Assembly: GCA_022495005.1 (NCBI GenBank)
Contig: JAGYXB010001401.1
Coordinates: 124,001-188,000, forward strand
From: Rhyacophila brunnea
Lineage: Eukaryota; Arthropoda; Insecta; Trichoptera; Rhyacophilidae
Length of the DNA stretch: 64,000 bases
Reading direction: 5' to 3'
The position numbers were made by a program, and so were the translations under genes. Positions 1-11,667 of the stretch are shown here, piece after piece. How positions within the stretch are numbered: the stretch's first letter is position 1; the number at the start of each line of letters is the position of its first letter. The notes below the pieces were generated by a model, which saw only the letters and a list, made by a program, of their open reading frames with translations, made no database searches and was not told the DNA's origin.

Positions 1-663
1 AATGAATACATTTAACGTCGTTTTATATGTATAACAATATACTATTTTAATTATTGTTTGAGATATATTATGGATGACGTCATTACTTGAAGAAATAGTT
101 TGACTTTTTACTTTAATTAATTAAGTACCTACTAAACTAATTTTTATTAATTAGAAATAATCATTGCGTAGATATTGGCAATAATTTTACAGCTCAAAAA
201 ATAAGACCACTCATCCAACAGTGAAAGATGCAAGTTCAAGCTAAAGGTATGTTTCTAAAGTTTTTCCAAATTATGAATTTTCAATAATACAGAATTAAAC
301 TTTCTTAAAAAATATATGAATGTTCAGTATGTATTGAGAACTCCTCCCGGCTTGGTGCTGTGTGGTGGAGCAGGAGCTCGGGAGTCCTTCATTTTCGGGT
401 TATAGTAGAGGCGTAGGCATATGATTCAATGTTTAATGTATTGGGGAAGGGGGTTGATTAACTTTCGATCTATTATTAAGTATGCACTTTTCACTTTTTT
501 ATTATATATTATCGCGTGGTAGGGGTTGTTTAATTAGTGTTACGTACGATTACAGAATTTTCGACGATTGGTGCAGAGGTACGCCGGAGGCATTTTTCTA
601 CCACCCCTCACCCGGTTTGGGGTACTTTACGTACTCCCAAATACCTTAAAAGCATTATGTGTT
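1..663. other. non-coding stretch, nothing recognised
   Basis: AT-rich sequence with no credible coding frame. A GC-richer patch at about 338-390 stands out from its surroundings, but I cannot assign it. Confidence 0.5.
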
Positions 664-797
664 CTAAGGCTGCATACACACGGCATGTTAGTAGACGTGC
701 ATAGACGTGCGTCGACGCAGGGTCTTATTTGATTCTAATCGGATGCAATTGGAATCAAAGAAAACGTCGCCTGCGATGCCGTGTGTCTGCGCTCTAA
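664..797. repeat. short MITE-like element with imperfect TIRs
   Basis: The ends are inverted repeats: 664-686 begins CTAAGGCTGCATACACACGG and the right end read in reverse begins CTTAGAGCGCAGACACACGG. I count 18 matches in 23 positions, and ACACACGGCAT is exact. The interior is about 90 bp with no coding capacity. No target duplication is clear, so the superfamily is open. A frame read across it on the minus strand is spurious. Confidence 0.45.
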
Positions 798-1219
798 GGG
801 GATGGGACGGGGGTAAATTTCTTGAATCGTCTTCATCTCGGTAGGGATTACCGTTATTGTCAATTCTCGACATCAAGGTCCATCGAAGGTCAAGAATCTT
901 ACTTTCTAAAGGCGCGGGGACAACGGGCTTAGGTATCTGAGGGAGCTAGACGATTTATATATTATGTATTTAGATTTTAGATGGAGAATTAGGGCATTTT
1001 ATTATCTATATTTATCAATACAGGAGATATTCACCTCTTCTTTATCGATATAAGATTCATAATATGCAATGCATCATTTTGAGCCTGCCTTATTTTCTTT
1101 TTGAATTAATATGTTATTTAATTTATCACAAATCTGATTAATTTTGTAATATTAATGAATATGATCAAGGTATGGTAGGTTTGGTGTTAGTTTATAATAA
1201 AAAAAATAATTAGAAAGAA
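798..1219. other. non-coding stretch, nothing recognised
   Basis: AT-rich flank of the first Helitron. No repeat copy or coding frame was recognised. Confidence 0.5.
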
Positions 1220-1653
1220 TCTATATAAATAAAACAAAGTCGGGTTAGTTACACCATTTATAACTCAAGAACGGCTGGACAGATTTTTATAATCTTTGTT
1301 TTGTTGGATTTGTCTCCGCCCGGAATAGCAGAATAACTATTAAAATATTGGATAAATTACGGAAAAAATAAATTGTGAAGAAAATTCATTTTCTCATACA
1401 TTTTGACATTTTGAACAATGAACCTCGCGCATTCGAAAATAAAAGAAAATCACAAAAAAATTAAATCCATATACAACGACATATCTGATACATGACAGAA
1501 ACAATAAACAAAAAACAAACAAACAAAAGAAAGAATGATAGTCGGAATGTCTAACTGTCAATGGTGTAGTGTGCCCAACATTTCGTGCTTCATGTCAAAA
1601 GCTCAATTTGCTTGAAAACGATACTCATTGGGATATGACAATCGCTGAAGCAA

Positions 1654-2296
1654 TTGTTTCTATATCTCGAAATCAGATACGCACATTATTTGCTATCATT
1701 ATTTCGACATGCTTCCCATCGAATCCACCTGAACTGTGAAACAAGTACAAGGATGACATGTCAGAAGACATTTTACATCGAATTCGTGTCAGTTCAGGGA
1801 ATCTCCTTACCTCATGTGCGGCAGTTTGTTAGTCAAGTTAGGAATGCCAACACCACATCGTGGAATGAACGACGCTTTCAATCGACAATTTGAACGTGAA
1901 CGTGAATATGATCGAGATGCATTGAAACAATCAGTTCGAACGATTGTACCACTGTTGAACCCCAACAGAAAGAACTGTACGATACGTTAATGAAGGCAAT
2001 TGATGATGTAAATGGTGGCTTATTTTTCCTCGACGCGCCCGGTGGAACTGGGAAAACATTCCTCATGTCATTGATTTTGGCTACTGTTACGTGCGAGATC
2101 CGAAAATGCTGTAGCAGTTGCTTCTTCTGGGATAGCGGCCACGTTGCTAGAAGGATGCCGAACGTCTCATTCAACGTTGAAATTGCCCTTAAACCTTCAA
2201 ACGACTGAAAAACGGACATACAACATTGCGAAACACTCAGCAATGGCCAAAGTTTTGGTAGCAAGTTGTACGTAGCATGTGCATGTGTCGGCAAAC
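1654..2296 (+). pseudogene. Helitron Pif1-like helicase, fragment with stops and frameshifts
   Basis: The clearest piece is at 1990-2208: a Walker A motif, APGGTGKTFLMS, preceded by LFFLD. This is the signature of the SF1 (Pif1/RecD-like) helicase domain of Helitron RepHel proteins, which unwinds DNA during rolling-circle transposition. Upstream, about 1690-1830 reads CFPSNPPEL, a stop, then NKYKDDMSEDILHRIR; the stop lies where a TGG codon would be expected. Downstream about 2095-2280 continues in another frame with SSGIAATLLEGC and then a stretch ending KVLVASC. At least one stop and two frameshifts make it non-functional. Later helicase motifs and the Rep domain are missing. Confidence 0.8.
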
Positions 2297-2478
2297 CATC
2301 TGCTTTGTTCGTTTTCTCACCTGACAACAAAACGAAAAATGCCAAAACAATCCGAGTGCAACCCATCCAGCAAATAGTTTAACAGAAAGTAGTGCAACAA
2401 TGCTACGCGAATCATTTCGATTCGCTTCAATATAGCAAATGCCTTGCTGCCACGTGAATTACATTCTTTGTTTTTCAT

Positions 2479-2711
2479 TTGGCCATGTCCGATCCTAATA
2501 GGATCATATAGGCCTCCACAGAGTGGAGGTTTGTATTAAGAGATTTTATTTTTACGAGAAATGGATGTAAGCCACTTGCTCAACCTATTAGGACCATACT
2601 CTGACTCATGCACAAATTGAAAAATAATACGTGAACTTGCCAGATCCAGGATTCGAACCTGGGACCCTCGACACTATAAACCGGCGCTTAATTCACGTGG
2701 TCATCGTGGGT
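2479..2711 (-). repeat. tRNA-derived SINE, family A, copy 1
   Basis: Read on the minus strand, a tRNA-like head (starting CCCACGATG, with a B box GGTTCGAATCC near 2650) is followed by a body with GTATGGTCCTAATAGGTTG, then TCCACTCTGTGGAGG and the 3' end AGGATCGGACATGGCC. The same order appears in six other copies here. It lies inside the Helitron at 1220-2896, so it inserted later. It does not code for protein and would move using a LINE reverse transcriptase. Confidence 0.85.
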
Positions 2712-2896
2712 GTACAGTGTGTACAGTTCCAATGTAATTAAAATACTTTTCATTTTGATTTGTTGTTGCACATTTATTGAACTTATTCATTTTGAGTATT
2801 CATTTTAATTTAATAAAAAACTGAATTTAATTCAGCTAATAACTTAACACAAGATTATTGATTCTGAGGCGGTACGAAGTTCGCCGGGTCAGCTAG

Positions 2897-4630
2897 TAGT
2901 TTAATATAATAAAACCCCAATGTTTCAACAACCACCAAAATTCATAAATATATCGAAATGCAACCATCGTGGTTATTCTAATATTATAATGAAAAATAAT
3001 TTTATACTGCCGTTATAATAAATGAGACCTCATTTGTTTTTGAATATAATAATACATTTAAATGTGTTATTATATCTACTAAATCGGAATATTTTGATAA
3101 ATGTATAGCTATAAATATTATAATAATTATGCTCGATAGAGCATTTATGGCAATTTATTACGCAAATTAATCCATTAGATGTAATAATTGCCCTTTTCTG
3201 AACAAAAGACGTATATATATCTTTATATATCATGACAAACGGCAGTTAATTTATTTCATAAAGCACCATTAAATGAATACAGCGCAGGGCCTCGTCGAGG
3301 ATCAGGAATTACAGTGGTCCCTTCCCTAGTAGTATAAATATATTTATGCTGTCAAATATCACAGGGGAGACTTATTTGTTGTTGTGATCGGCTTTCAACA
3401 TAAAAATATAGTCGTTAGCTACCTACTACACGCATATAATCAATTAATTAAAAACGCATTTAAATGGTTTTCTATCAGTGTGTGTTTTTTATATTATGTA
3501 TTATGAAAACACAGAGATGCGAGCAATTAAATTAGCAAACGTCGCGTTTGTGTGGTTATGTGTTTTAAAATGACTTAGACGCAAGTAACATTGCATTAGT
3601 ACGGTTTTTTATGTGTTAATTTAATAAGGAAAAACAGTATTTTTTACACTCACTAGATTTCAGATTTCAATCTGCTTAAACTGTTTTTAAATTCCTACAC
3701 ATAATTTTCAAAGATAAAATTATATATATTTTTTAAATCGTTATTCATATTTATTTGGAAAAATAACTAGGATTTTATTGATTGATTTTTATAAGCACTA
3801 CAAATAATCATGTTACTTATTTTTTCGTAGTAGTTTTAAACATTCAAAACGTTCATTTTTTAGTTTAATCTATTAGAATCGTAGACAACAGATCATACAA
3901 AAATACGATGTTGTAAAATTACAAATACGACAATAATCGACAAAAAATTACTTTGCTATCGACAAGGCGATTGTGATCGGCATGTTGGTCACACCTGATT
4001 ATTAAAAGATATCCATAATGTCGCGTTTAAAGTACACATATTATACAAGTAATAGGTACTGAGTAGCAATACTTATATAAGTAGATATATTTTGATGATT
4101 AACATATGATTTTTTTTTCAAATTAATGCAAAAAAACCAAAAACTACATTAATTATTATAAGACATGAAAAAATGAGATGTGTTGTAGCATATAAACACC
4201 TACATTGTTTTTGACACGCATGAAAGATAACATTAAAAATTACGTGTGTGCAAAATCTCATAGAATGCTTGGAAATATTGTAACATATTATATCGCACAA
4301 AGACGTTTGTATGCAAAATGTTCTATCTATGGTCATCGTGCTCATCGTCTAGATACAAATGCCGCATATATATGTAAGTTAAATACTGCAATCTCTCATC
4401 AACCGTCGGTTTTTCCAACACGGATTTGAAATAACGAGTTTTTTTAATCCGCGGTTTTTATTGCGTTTACGTTTTGGAATTTTATGTCGAGTTTGGACGA
4501 CGAACAGATAGTGGGAATATTTCTGTGTCCACCTCAAAACTTTATATAAGTACGTAACTCGTCAAAAATGTCTCATTGAGCATGGTTTATAACAGATTAC
4601 GTTTTAAATTTAAGCCTTTTAATTGTTGCA
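2897..4630. other. non-coding stretch, nothing recognised
   Basis: AT-rich DNA without a coding frame that I credit. A slightly GC-richer patch at about 3285-3370 contains a TATAAATATA box-like run. It could be a promoter or chance. Confidence 0.45.
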
Positions 4631-4634
4631 TTAA

Positions 4635-4998
4635 GAGCGTACTTCAGTGAAACGGCAAATAATTTTCAACAGTAGGTGCGACGAAATTTTTCACTAGTCG
4701 CCAATCGGATACCGACCGTTGAGGTGTCCGCACCTTGATTTGTTTTGTCATGGCGTCGGATGAAAATATTCTTAAATCGTGTAAAGATAACTAAAAAACT
4801 TTACGTATGTACTTAAAAAAGAAAACATGTCAATGAATGTACTATTATTATTAGTAATATATAAATAAACAGAACATTAAATGGACGCATGTTGGATTTT
4901 TATGACAAATTATATTTCGTTCGGCACATGTCAATTGCACAATCCGCGCATTGCCTAGCCACGATCTTTTTAGGCCATGCCTCAACTGAAGTATAGCC
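4635..4998. mobile_element. TTAA-type (piggyBac-like) MITE, family G, copy 1
   Basis: The element is flanked by TTAA at 4631-4634 and 4999-5002. The left end is GAGCGTACTTCAGTGAAACG and the right end in reverse is GGCTATACTTCAGTTGAGGC, sharing TACTTCAGT. Two other copies (14994-15346 and, reversed, 55103-55476) share the interior, for example TTCTTAAATCGTGTAAAGAT, GAAAACATGTCAATGAAT and AAATGGACGCATGTTG. There is no coding capacity. The TTAA target suggests mobilisation by a piggyBac transposase, none of which is in the window. Confidence 0.8.
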
Positions 4999-5002
4999 TT
5001 AA

Positions 5003-5541
5003 CAGTTTGTCTTATATATTTATTCTCAATGGAACTACAGATGTAACATGACGGGAATTTTCAGCATAAACAAACAAATGATAGTGTAACAATACTTCAT
5101 GTTTACAATTACTGAAATCATCACTAGCTTCTAGACTTTCCGATTTTGTCTATGAAATCACCAATGCAATCGGTTGTTCCCTCCGGTTCTTCCGGATTAG
5201 CACTAAAAAGGGTACCTTAACACATATCTCTTTTGGTACGTTTATATCTTACACTTATATCGTGATACTTATCTATGACACCATATTCACTAATGCAGTA
5301 GTTATACCTACTTGTATCACCCACTTATATCACTTGTGGCGACACTCACCTCTCACTTGTTCCAGCTATGTATATAGGTACGCAAATTTAAAGACCGCGT
5401 ATACCACAAGTTCGAACTTTCAGAGATATATCACCAAAGTTGAGCTGCCGTCTACTTTAATGACAAGTATCTGACACATTTTTAGTAGTTTGACAGCTGA
5501 TGAAGTTGATATTATTTCGGAAACAGTGTAGGTACAATAAA
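5003..5541. other. non-coding stretch upstream of the MADF fragment
   Basis: No repeat copy or coding frame recognised. It would hold any promoter of the fragment that follows, but no convincing core promoter is visible. Confidence 0.4.
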
Positions 5542-5550
5542 TTATTATCC

Positions 5551-5748
5551 ATGATGACTGATAAAAATGAGTGGTTAAATGCAGATATTGCCGAATTAAT
5601 TGATCGATATTATTTAAAACCGGAACTATGGGATGTGAATTCGAAAGAATATAAAAACAGAGTGAAGAAAAACGATGCGACAACAGAACTTAAAATAATA
5701 ACACTCGCTGTGACTTTCTTTTTTTTACGTTCCCTTAGTAACAACTGA
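5551..5748 (+). pseudogene. MADF-like DNA-binding half-domain, truncated
   Basis: The frame opens at an ATG near 5551 (MMTDKNEWL). It then reads IAELIDRYYLKPELWDVNSK followed by EYKNRVKKNDATTEL. The spacing of L-I, the P-x-LWD turn, the YKNR and the run of K/N residues before A-T-T-E-L match the first half of a MADF domain, a Myb/SANT-related DNA-binding fold found in insect transcription factors and in accessory proteins of some PIF/Harbinger transposons. After about residue 50 the frame runs into a hydrophobic tail and stops, so the second half (helix 3) is missing. No obvious splice donor sits at the break. It could be a lost exon of a host gene or a transposon relic. The foldback element starting 60 bp downstream favours the second. 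Confidence 0.5.
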
Positions 5749-5803
5749 CAACGTTTTGAGATAAATACTCGACATAAGTGTCAGAATAAAATACAGTGCC
5801 ATA

Positions 5804-6234
5804 ATGAATACGTGTATTAATTAAGGCGCTAAGTACCAAAAACATAAAAACTGACATTTTATAGAAAAATGTTCAACATACCAACGCCAATAACTTCAAC
5901 TATAGTCTAAGTGCCTCAAGCAAGTCAAAGAAATACAGCAAATTAATTAAACCTGTCGACGTTGTAAGTCCGTTGGCGTGTTTTATTTATAATGGTGTAA
6001 GTAGCACTGCAGTGGTCAACGGCATCCAATATAAAATAGTTGACGATGGTGTGTTGACACTTGCGAATTCTTAATACCTAAAATTATAGAAGCTGCCGTG
6101 ATTGCTTCACACTGTAAAACTACATTTTTCAAAAGGTCTGCTTCATGAAATTTTACTGCAATGACTCGGCATTTTGTAACTACAGGCAATACTACTTTTT
6201 GGTACTTAGAGCCTTATTTAATACACGTATTCAT
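5804..6234. mobile_element. foldback/MITE element with 39-bp TIRs
   Basis: The arm at 5804-5842 starts ATGAATACGTGTATTAATTA and ends AAGTACCAAAAA. The arm at 6196-6234 is its reverse complement with two mismatches (37 of 39). The 350-bp interior is non-coding. The target duplication is unclear, so the superfamily is unassigned. Confidence 0.65.
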
Positions 6235-7203
6235 ATGTAAACACCGCATAATATATTTATTCCAAATGTTACCCTTGAATTAAGTGTAGAGACTTATTTC
6301 ATCGAAAAGTATACGAAAATTTGTGTCAGATACCATCCAGATGTAAACAGTAAGTGAAATTTTATGTCAGATACATGACATAAGTAGTGCGATCAATGTA
6401 AACTTAGCATTATAATATTGCTTACATGAAGTATTAAACACGTAAGCCTTCATGGAGTTATACTCTGTAGTAACTTTACGTCTCTGTGATTACAGCCGCC
6501 ATTACATCTAATAGTGATGCTGATGTTGAAGTCAACTGGCGGTAAATGCATAGTCTTGAAATTTGAGTATGACTTTGGATAGTTGGACAGCTTTCCATCC
6601 AATGTCATCCTATATCATCTGACACGTTTGCGCAAGTCACGACACCAACGGTCAGCGAAGTCAGGACGTCTAGGGGACTTTTAAGGCTTAAAACGTTTAA
6701 ACAAGGTTTCAATTTCAATAATCACTAGATTTAATTTAACCAAAACTACGAGCACAGCACTGAAGGATTACATTATAAAACCAAATTGAATGTTACATCG
6801 ATTTTGTATTATTACTTATTTATTGCTTCACGAGATTTAAATAATAGTATCTTTACTAGTAATTAGCAATGGGCCATTAACTCCATTCTAAATTCAAAAT
6901 CCTTCGAAAATTCTATTGTTTATACTCCAATTCCAAATTTAAAATTTCTCGAATATTAAAATAACGTATTATCTTTTTATCCTTACAATATTATGTAAGT
7001 ATAATATATTATGTCCTTTGGTTGTACAATCTGATATACTTAATAGAAAATGATGTTGAAAGATAATAACTAGACATAATTACAGTATTCTATATTATAT
7101 TCAGTTTTATATACAAACTTTAACCCGTGGTATTTTTGTATATTATATATATAATTATATTATAATATATTATCTATTTTATATTTTAAGTATTATAAAG
7201 TTA
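6235..7203. other. non-coding AT-rich stretch
   Basis: Nothing gene-like. At about 7130-7200 the sequence becomes an almost pure AT run next to the Helitron 3' end, a typical Helitron landing context. Confidence 0.5.
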
Positions 7204-9077
7204 CTAGCTGACCCGGCAAACGTTGTTCTGCCATATAAATTATTTATAGTGAATATTTTGGTTGCTAAATAAAAAAATAACGAATGTATCGTAAGTGTGT
7301 GGGGATGGGATCTATGACAGAAAGAGGAATAGAGCGCTGTAGACGATGACCGCCGATAAAAACAAAAAAATATCAACCATTCATTTTCTCAATTCAAAAT
7401 GACTAATGATGTTCATAATGAATGAATTACCTGACAGGATCTCGTTGTTTAATGTTTATGCAATATCCGTCTTGTCCCTTCCAGAAAATTAGCGGATATT
7501 GAGAGCGTCCTATGAACGGTGTGTGTCAGCGATGAACTCCAGATTATTGTTTCTTCTTCGAATCACGATTTCTCGCGTCGATGTGCGGTCGCCAACCGTG
7601 ATTCCAGCAATGTCGTCAACAACAGGCGCATTGAATCGACGCACGTGCTCTCCAGCTGGTGTTTTATCAGGATTGATGACAATAGCGTGATTGTCACTTT
7701 GCAATTCATGCATGTGTGCTTTGAAGAATTTCAATAATTCATTGTGCTCATTCAACAGGGCGTCCAGTTCGCCGACGATGCGCCTGGAAATAGGCGAATT
7801 TAGGCTATTGTAGCCGCAGCGTGCATCCACATGATTGATGTCCTCACCGCCCATGAAGTAGATTTGTAAAAATGAATGTGGTTCGTTTGGCATTGGCAGC
7901 AATGAGCCTACTTTGTGGTATACTTGGCCTTTGATTTTGAACGTAGAATGGAATTGTTTGATTGAAACATTTGCCGCAGTATTGTGAACTATTTCTGTTA
8001 CTCCAAACGAAGTCATTTGGAAGCATGAATTGAATGTACGAATGGACTTCAGGAACAGGTTTGAATCCGGAACCGTGCCAATGAGCAAGCTGTTCAATGG
8101 TTCTGGTGGTATCTCAATTTCTTGTAGTTGCACTTTTCCTGATGCGCAACACATCCCGGCTGACTACGTTTGAATTTGAGCGCATGACAATGGGGATATT
8201 CTTTGTCCATATCACCAATCAGCACTTTCGGATGAGCGGAATATTCAATATCTGGCTCGTACTCGAATGCGAGACGAAGGAACGAAGCGGATGTAAATGT
8301 TCGATGTACTTGTTTTCGTTGTCGGTCATTTGCTCTGCGTGTGTTAACTACGAACCAGCGCGCTTGGCTCCGTTCCAATTGTCGTTGTTGATTTCGTTCA
8401 GCTCGTGCCTCTTATGATTGAGATGCACGCAATTGCGATATGCTTACACGCACGTTTTTGTTCTCTTGTTGGATTTGTTCGTCTGTTCTTTCTGCTCTAC
8501 TATTTCGCATGTTTGTTGCTTTATTCGTTCGACGGCCCAAATGACCCTTCTTGCGTCTTGCTGGCATTGTGCACTGTAATACACGCACATAAAAATAGAT
8601 AAATTAAAATAAATCGTACAAATTTTGCACGCACTGCGTTGTGATATGCCAAATGAAATGTCAAAATGACGCGACGCTTTTCTTGAATTCTTCTCGGACG
8701 TAGCGCCATCTGTCATTCAACAACATAAATAATTTTGTTCTGCTTGAAATACGAACAACGGTTAAATTTGTTCATACAAAAATAATAAAATCGCGATTAA
8801 AAAATAAGAGGGTGGGGGTAGGAGGGTTAAAATTTGGAGTTATAGGTATTTTTTATGCCAAATAATCAAAAAAAATACAAAAATAAAATTGTTCAAAAAA
8901 TAAAAGATTTTTTTTCTGGATAGAGATACCCTAATCACCTAGCGGTATGAAATATACTTGTTGACCTATTCTCATACCTAAAAAATATACATAAAAAAAT
9001 TCATAAAAATCGGTCGAGCCATTTCGGAGGAGTTCGACCACAAACATCGTGACACGAGATTTTTATATATATAGAGA
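7204..9077 (-). mobile_element. decayed Helitron with Rep N-terminal remnant
   Basis: On the minus strand the 5' end is TCTCTATATATATAAAAATC (ending at 9077), followed by the complement of 'GTCGAGCCATTTCGGAGGAG'. The 3' end is GCCGGGTCAGCTAG at 7204, flanked by T, with a GGCA...TGCC hairpin just inside. It encodes the N-terminal part of a RepHel protein in broken frames and lacks the helicase. The 3' terminus matches the Helitron at 1220-2896. Confidence 0.85.
7445..8716 (-). pseudogene. Helitron Rep N-terminal (Helitron_like_N) protein, frameshifted
   Basis: Three overlapping minus frames make one decayed protein. 8521-8716 holds a basic N-terminal piece (MALRPRRIQEKRR). 8094-8378 includes PHCHALKFKRSQPG. 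7510-8154 is the best preserved, with CASGKVQLQEIEIPPEPL, MPNEPHSFLQIYFMG, SRRIVGELDALLNEHN and NPDKTPAGEHVRRFNAP, the conserved block that precedes the HUH Rep domain in insect Helitrons. The end of the frame, IADTHRS, runs into a stop, and traces of the continuing protein persist to about 7445. The frame change near 8150 separates KFKRSQPG from MCCASGK, which are adjacent in family members. The HUH nuclease and helicase are absent. Confidence 0.8.
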
Positions 9078-10418
9078 TTAGACGACGAAATATTAATTTA
9101 ATCGTTCGTGAGTTTATAACGGGAAAAGTAACCACGTGGTAAATAATTAATTCATAATAGTCACAATAATTGGGATTTTAAACAGTTTATAATAATTCAC
9201 GAGGGGGGGCGTGGGCCCAGGCTCATTCTTCCCGCCTCCGATAGCATATTATGCGGTAAAATTTATACATAATCTCCTAGAATATAATTGGTTTGATCTG
9301 ATCACAGATAGAGAAAGAGTTTTTTGCTACGTAAACGGTCCACCGCCATCTTGTTTTTATTGAACCTGAACTGGCAGCAGCTGTACGAATTCAAGTGAAA
9401 CTTTTTTCTCGTGGTATCCCACGAAAGATAGTATTACTTATTTTAAAATCAAATGGGATTTGTTTTGATTATGTTAAATTCAATCATAATAATACATCGG
9501 TTTACAATATTTACCGATAACGAAAAAAACTTGACATGTAACGAAAGTACTTATCCAAATTGTAGGATATAAATGTATAGATACTTTTTAGCTCTGTCTC
9601 TCTGGATCATCATGTGTGTGAAAGAGTGTAATTTATCGTATTAATATATCGATAACACGTGTGAATCGATGTATGATTGTAATTGTGTTTGATTTTATTT
9701 AAAATTGGCGCGTTTTCAATTAAAAAATAAGTTAAATAAGCCAATTAGTTAAAAAATCAATTCCATAACCTGTATAACTTACCATAAAATGTGCTTTAAT
9801 GAAAATTAGTTTCAAAAACAAATGTGTTTGGTCGAACTAAACCACAAAGAAAGTGTCCATTATCGATTACTTACCCCTCGAATCGTGACTACGTCCAGTT
9901 TCCTGTCATTTCCCTTACATTAACCATATTTAAGCCTCAGTATAACACCTTATACCCAGTAACAGTACCATCAATTTACCCTGAATTATATCCAGATAAT
10001 TGTATTGCAAGCCTACTTACACAAAATATTGTATAACCGCTAATTTTATTTTTAATTCTTTTAAATTATAACTTGACATACTTAATGTGATATACTCCAC
10101 ATATAAATTGTACAAGTTTTAATGTCACTAAATGAACACCTAAGGCCATAGAAAGTATCTTTCAAAGTCGGTATTACTTCTGTATGTAGACATAAATATT
10201 ACATGATTCGATTTAAAATGGCCCAAGATACAGCAATTTTATTGCTCAATAGTATGTTTTAATTAAGTTCTAATGTGGCTTAGAGCCTGGAGCATTGTAT
10301 TAATAAAGCACAGTATTTTAGTTCATGTCCGTTCACTGACGATCAATTTCAACAACTTATCTACCAACTGATATTTTAGTACTTATTACTATTTGAACTT
10401 CCGTCTTCCATTGAATGC
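9078..10418. other. non-coding stretch, nothing recognised
   Basis: Includes a short G/C-rich patch at about 9200-9240 and otherwise AT-rich DNA. No repeat copy or credible reading frame was found. Confidence 0.45.
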
Positions 10419-10426
10419 ATTGTAAT

Positions 10427-11291
10427 TAGGGATTCCAATCCCGGGATCCCGAGCTTTTTTCGATACCTATGAATCCCGGGATTGATAAACATAATCCCAA
10501 AACTTTCGGGATTGATTTTTTTATCAATTTTTATGGAAAATAAAATAAATAAGAAAAAATACTTTTAATAACAAATAACTACATTAGCAATAAACTGAGT
10601 TTGAATGAAGTTTGATTTATACCCATTTGTAAGTTGCCGATTCATTTTATTTTTTCACATTAATTAATAAAAATGAAAAATATTGGAAAAAAAACAATGC
10701 TTCGCACTATTAACAAAGTAATTCCACCATGATCTCATATTACAAGAAATGAAAATATAATTAATATTAAATTCTACAGGTTTAACCTGTAGAAACCTGT
10801 AGAATTTAATATTAATTATATTTTCATTTCTTGTAAAATGGAATTCTACCAAGTAAATGCTAACTCAATTAATATGATCTCATATGTTTTACGGCAGTTT
10901 CATATTTGGCTGACTAACTAGATTTATGAAGCGGAAATGCCATAAGTACACCATGATTTGCTTTACTATTTTAAATTTCGCTAAGCCATTCATTAAGTCT
11001 TTACTATCAGAAACAGCAATCTCATATTGAATTCACATTATTATTTATATTACAATATTATTTACTCCATTAAACTTATGAATTTCCAAGATTGAACGTA
11101 TACAATTATTAACAATAAATGTCTTAAATAGTATAAATTATACTAGATTTATTTTTGACCGATTTTATCAATATTATTTGTAAATATAATAAAATTATAT
11201 TAAGAATGGAAAAAAATGCCAATCCCGGGATTGTCAAATTGTAACCCCGAAATCCCGGGATCAGAATTTTTGCTCGGGATTGGATTCTCTA
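10427..11291. mobile_element. hAT-type non-autonomous element, 865 bp
   Basis: The ends are inverted: TAGGGATTCCAATCCCG on the left and, reversed, TAGAGAATCCAATCCCG on the right. A perfect 8-bp target duplication ATTGTAAT lies at 10419-10426 and 11292-11299, the length made by hAT transposases. The palindrome ATCCCGGGAT recurs in both subterminal regions, a likely transposase binding pattern. There is no transposase. The interior contains a perfect 44-bp inverted repeat, listed separately. Confidence 0.9.
10740..10836. repeat. perfect 44-bp inverted repeat, 9-nt loop
   Basis: 10740-10783 is the exact reverse complement of 10793-10836 by my reading, separated by AACCTGTAG. The arms start with TTACAAGAAATG and end with CTACAGGTTT. 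It lies within the hAT-type element 10427-11291, well inside its own TIRs. In RNA it would form a stable AT-rich hairpin of miRNA-precursor size. Confidence 0.9.
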
Positions 11292-11299
11292 ATTGTAAT

Positions 11300-11667
11300 A
11301 TAACGATTGATTTCGACTAAGACTTTAACTGTACAGGTTTTTGGATTTGATTTAACTTTGATATGAGCTTCGAAAGTATGTACTTATGTAAGATGAAAGG
11401 GATGAACTTCTAAAGTTGCTACTGGTTCTAAACAATCGGTCAAAGCAAATAAAATTAACTTCGCGGAGAAATTTCTAAAACGTACAGGTTTTTGCGGAGT
11501 TTAAAAAAACTACGATACTGCAGAATATATTCAAAAACCTCCTCATCAAAAGTAAATAAGGAGTATCGTCACTCCTACGCCAAAAGTGCACTACAATCGC
11601 AACCGGGATAAATACAATTAATGAGAACTGGCTTACCCTATCGGGTGTGATCAGAGTATGAATCTCA
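11300..11667. other. non-coding stretch, nothing firm
   Basis: No recognised element. A minus-strand frame at 11475-11699 shows no family signature. Confidence 0.4.

Larger units (their letters stand above)
1220..2896 (+). mobile_element. decayed Helitron with helicase remnant
   Basis: The left end reads TCTATATAAATAAAAC after an A, the usual insect Helitron 5' end, followed by a 'CTCAAGAACGGCTGGACAG'-type subterminal stretch. The right end is GCCGGGTCAGCTAG followed by T, with a short GGCG...CGCC hairpin just inside: the CTRR 3' end and insertion between A and T expected of Helitrons. Inside are a broken Pif1-like helicase and a later SINE (2479-2711). The second Helitron of the window (7204-9077, other strand) has the same GCCGGGTCAGCTAG terminus, so both belong to one related group. 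It is too decayed to be autonomous. Confidence 0.85.

Noticed and set aside
8097..8602. Plus-strand frames opposite the Helitron Rep remnant
   Set aside because: Antisense shadows. The minus strand carries recognisable Rep sequence.
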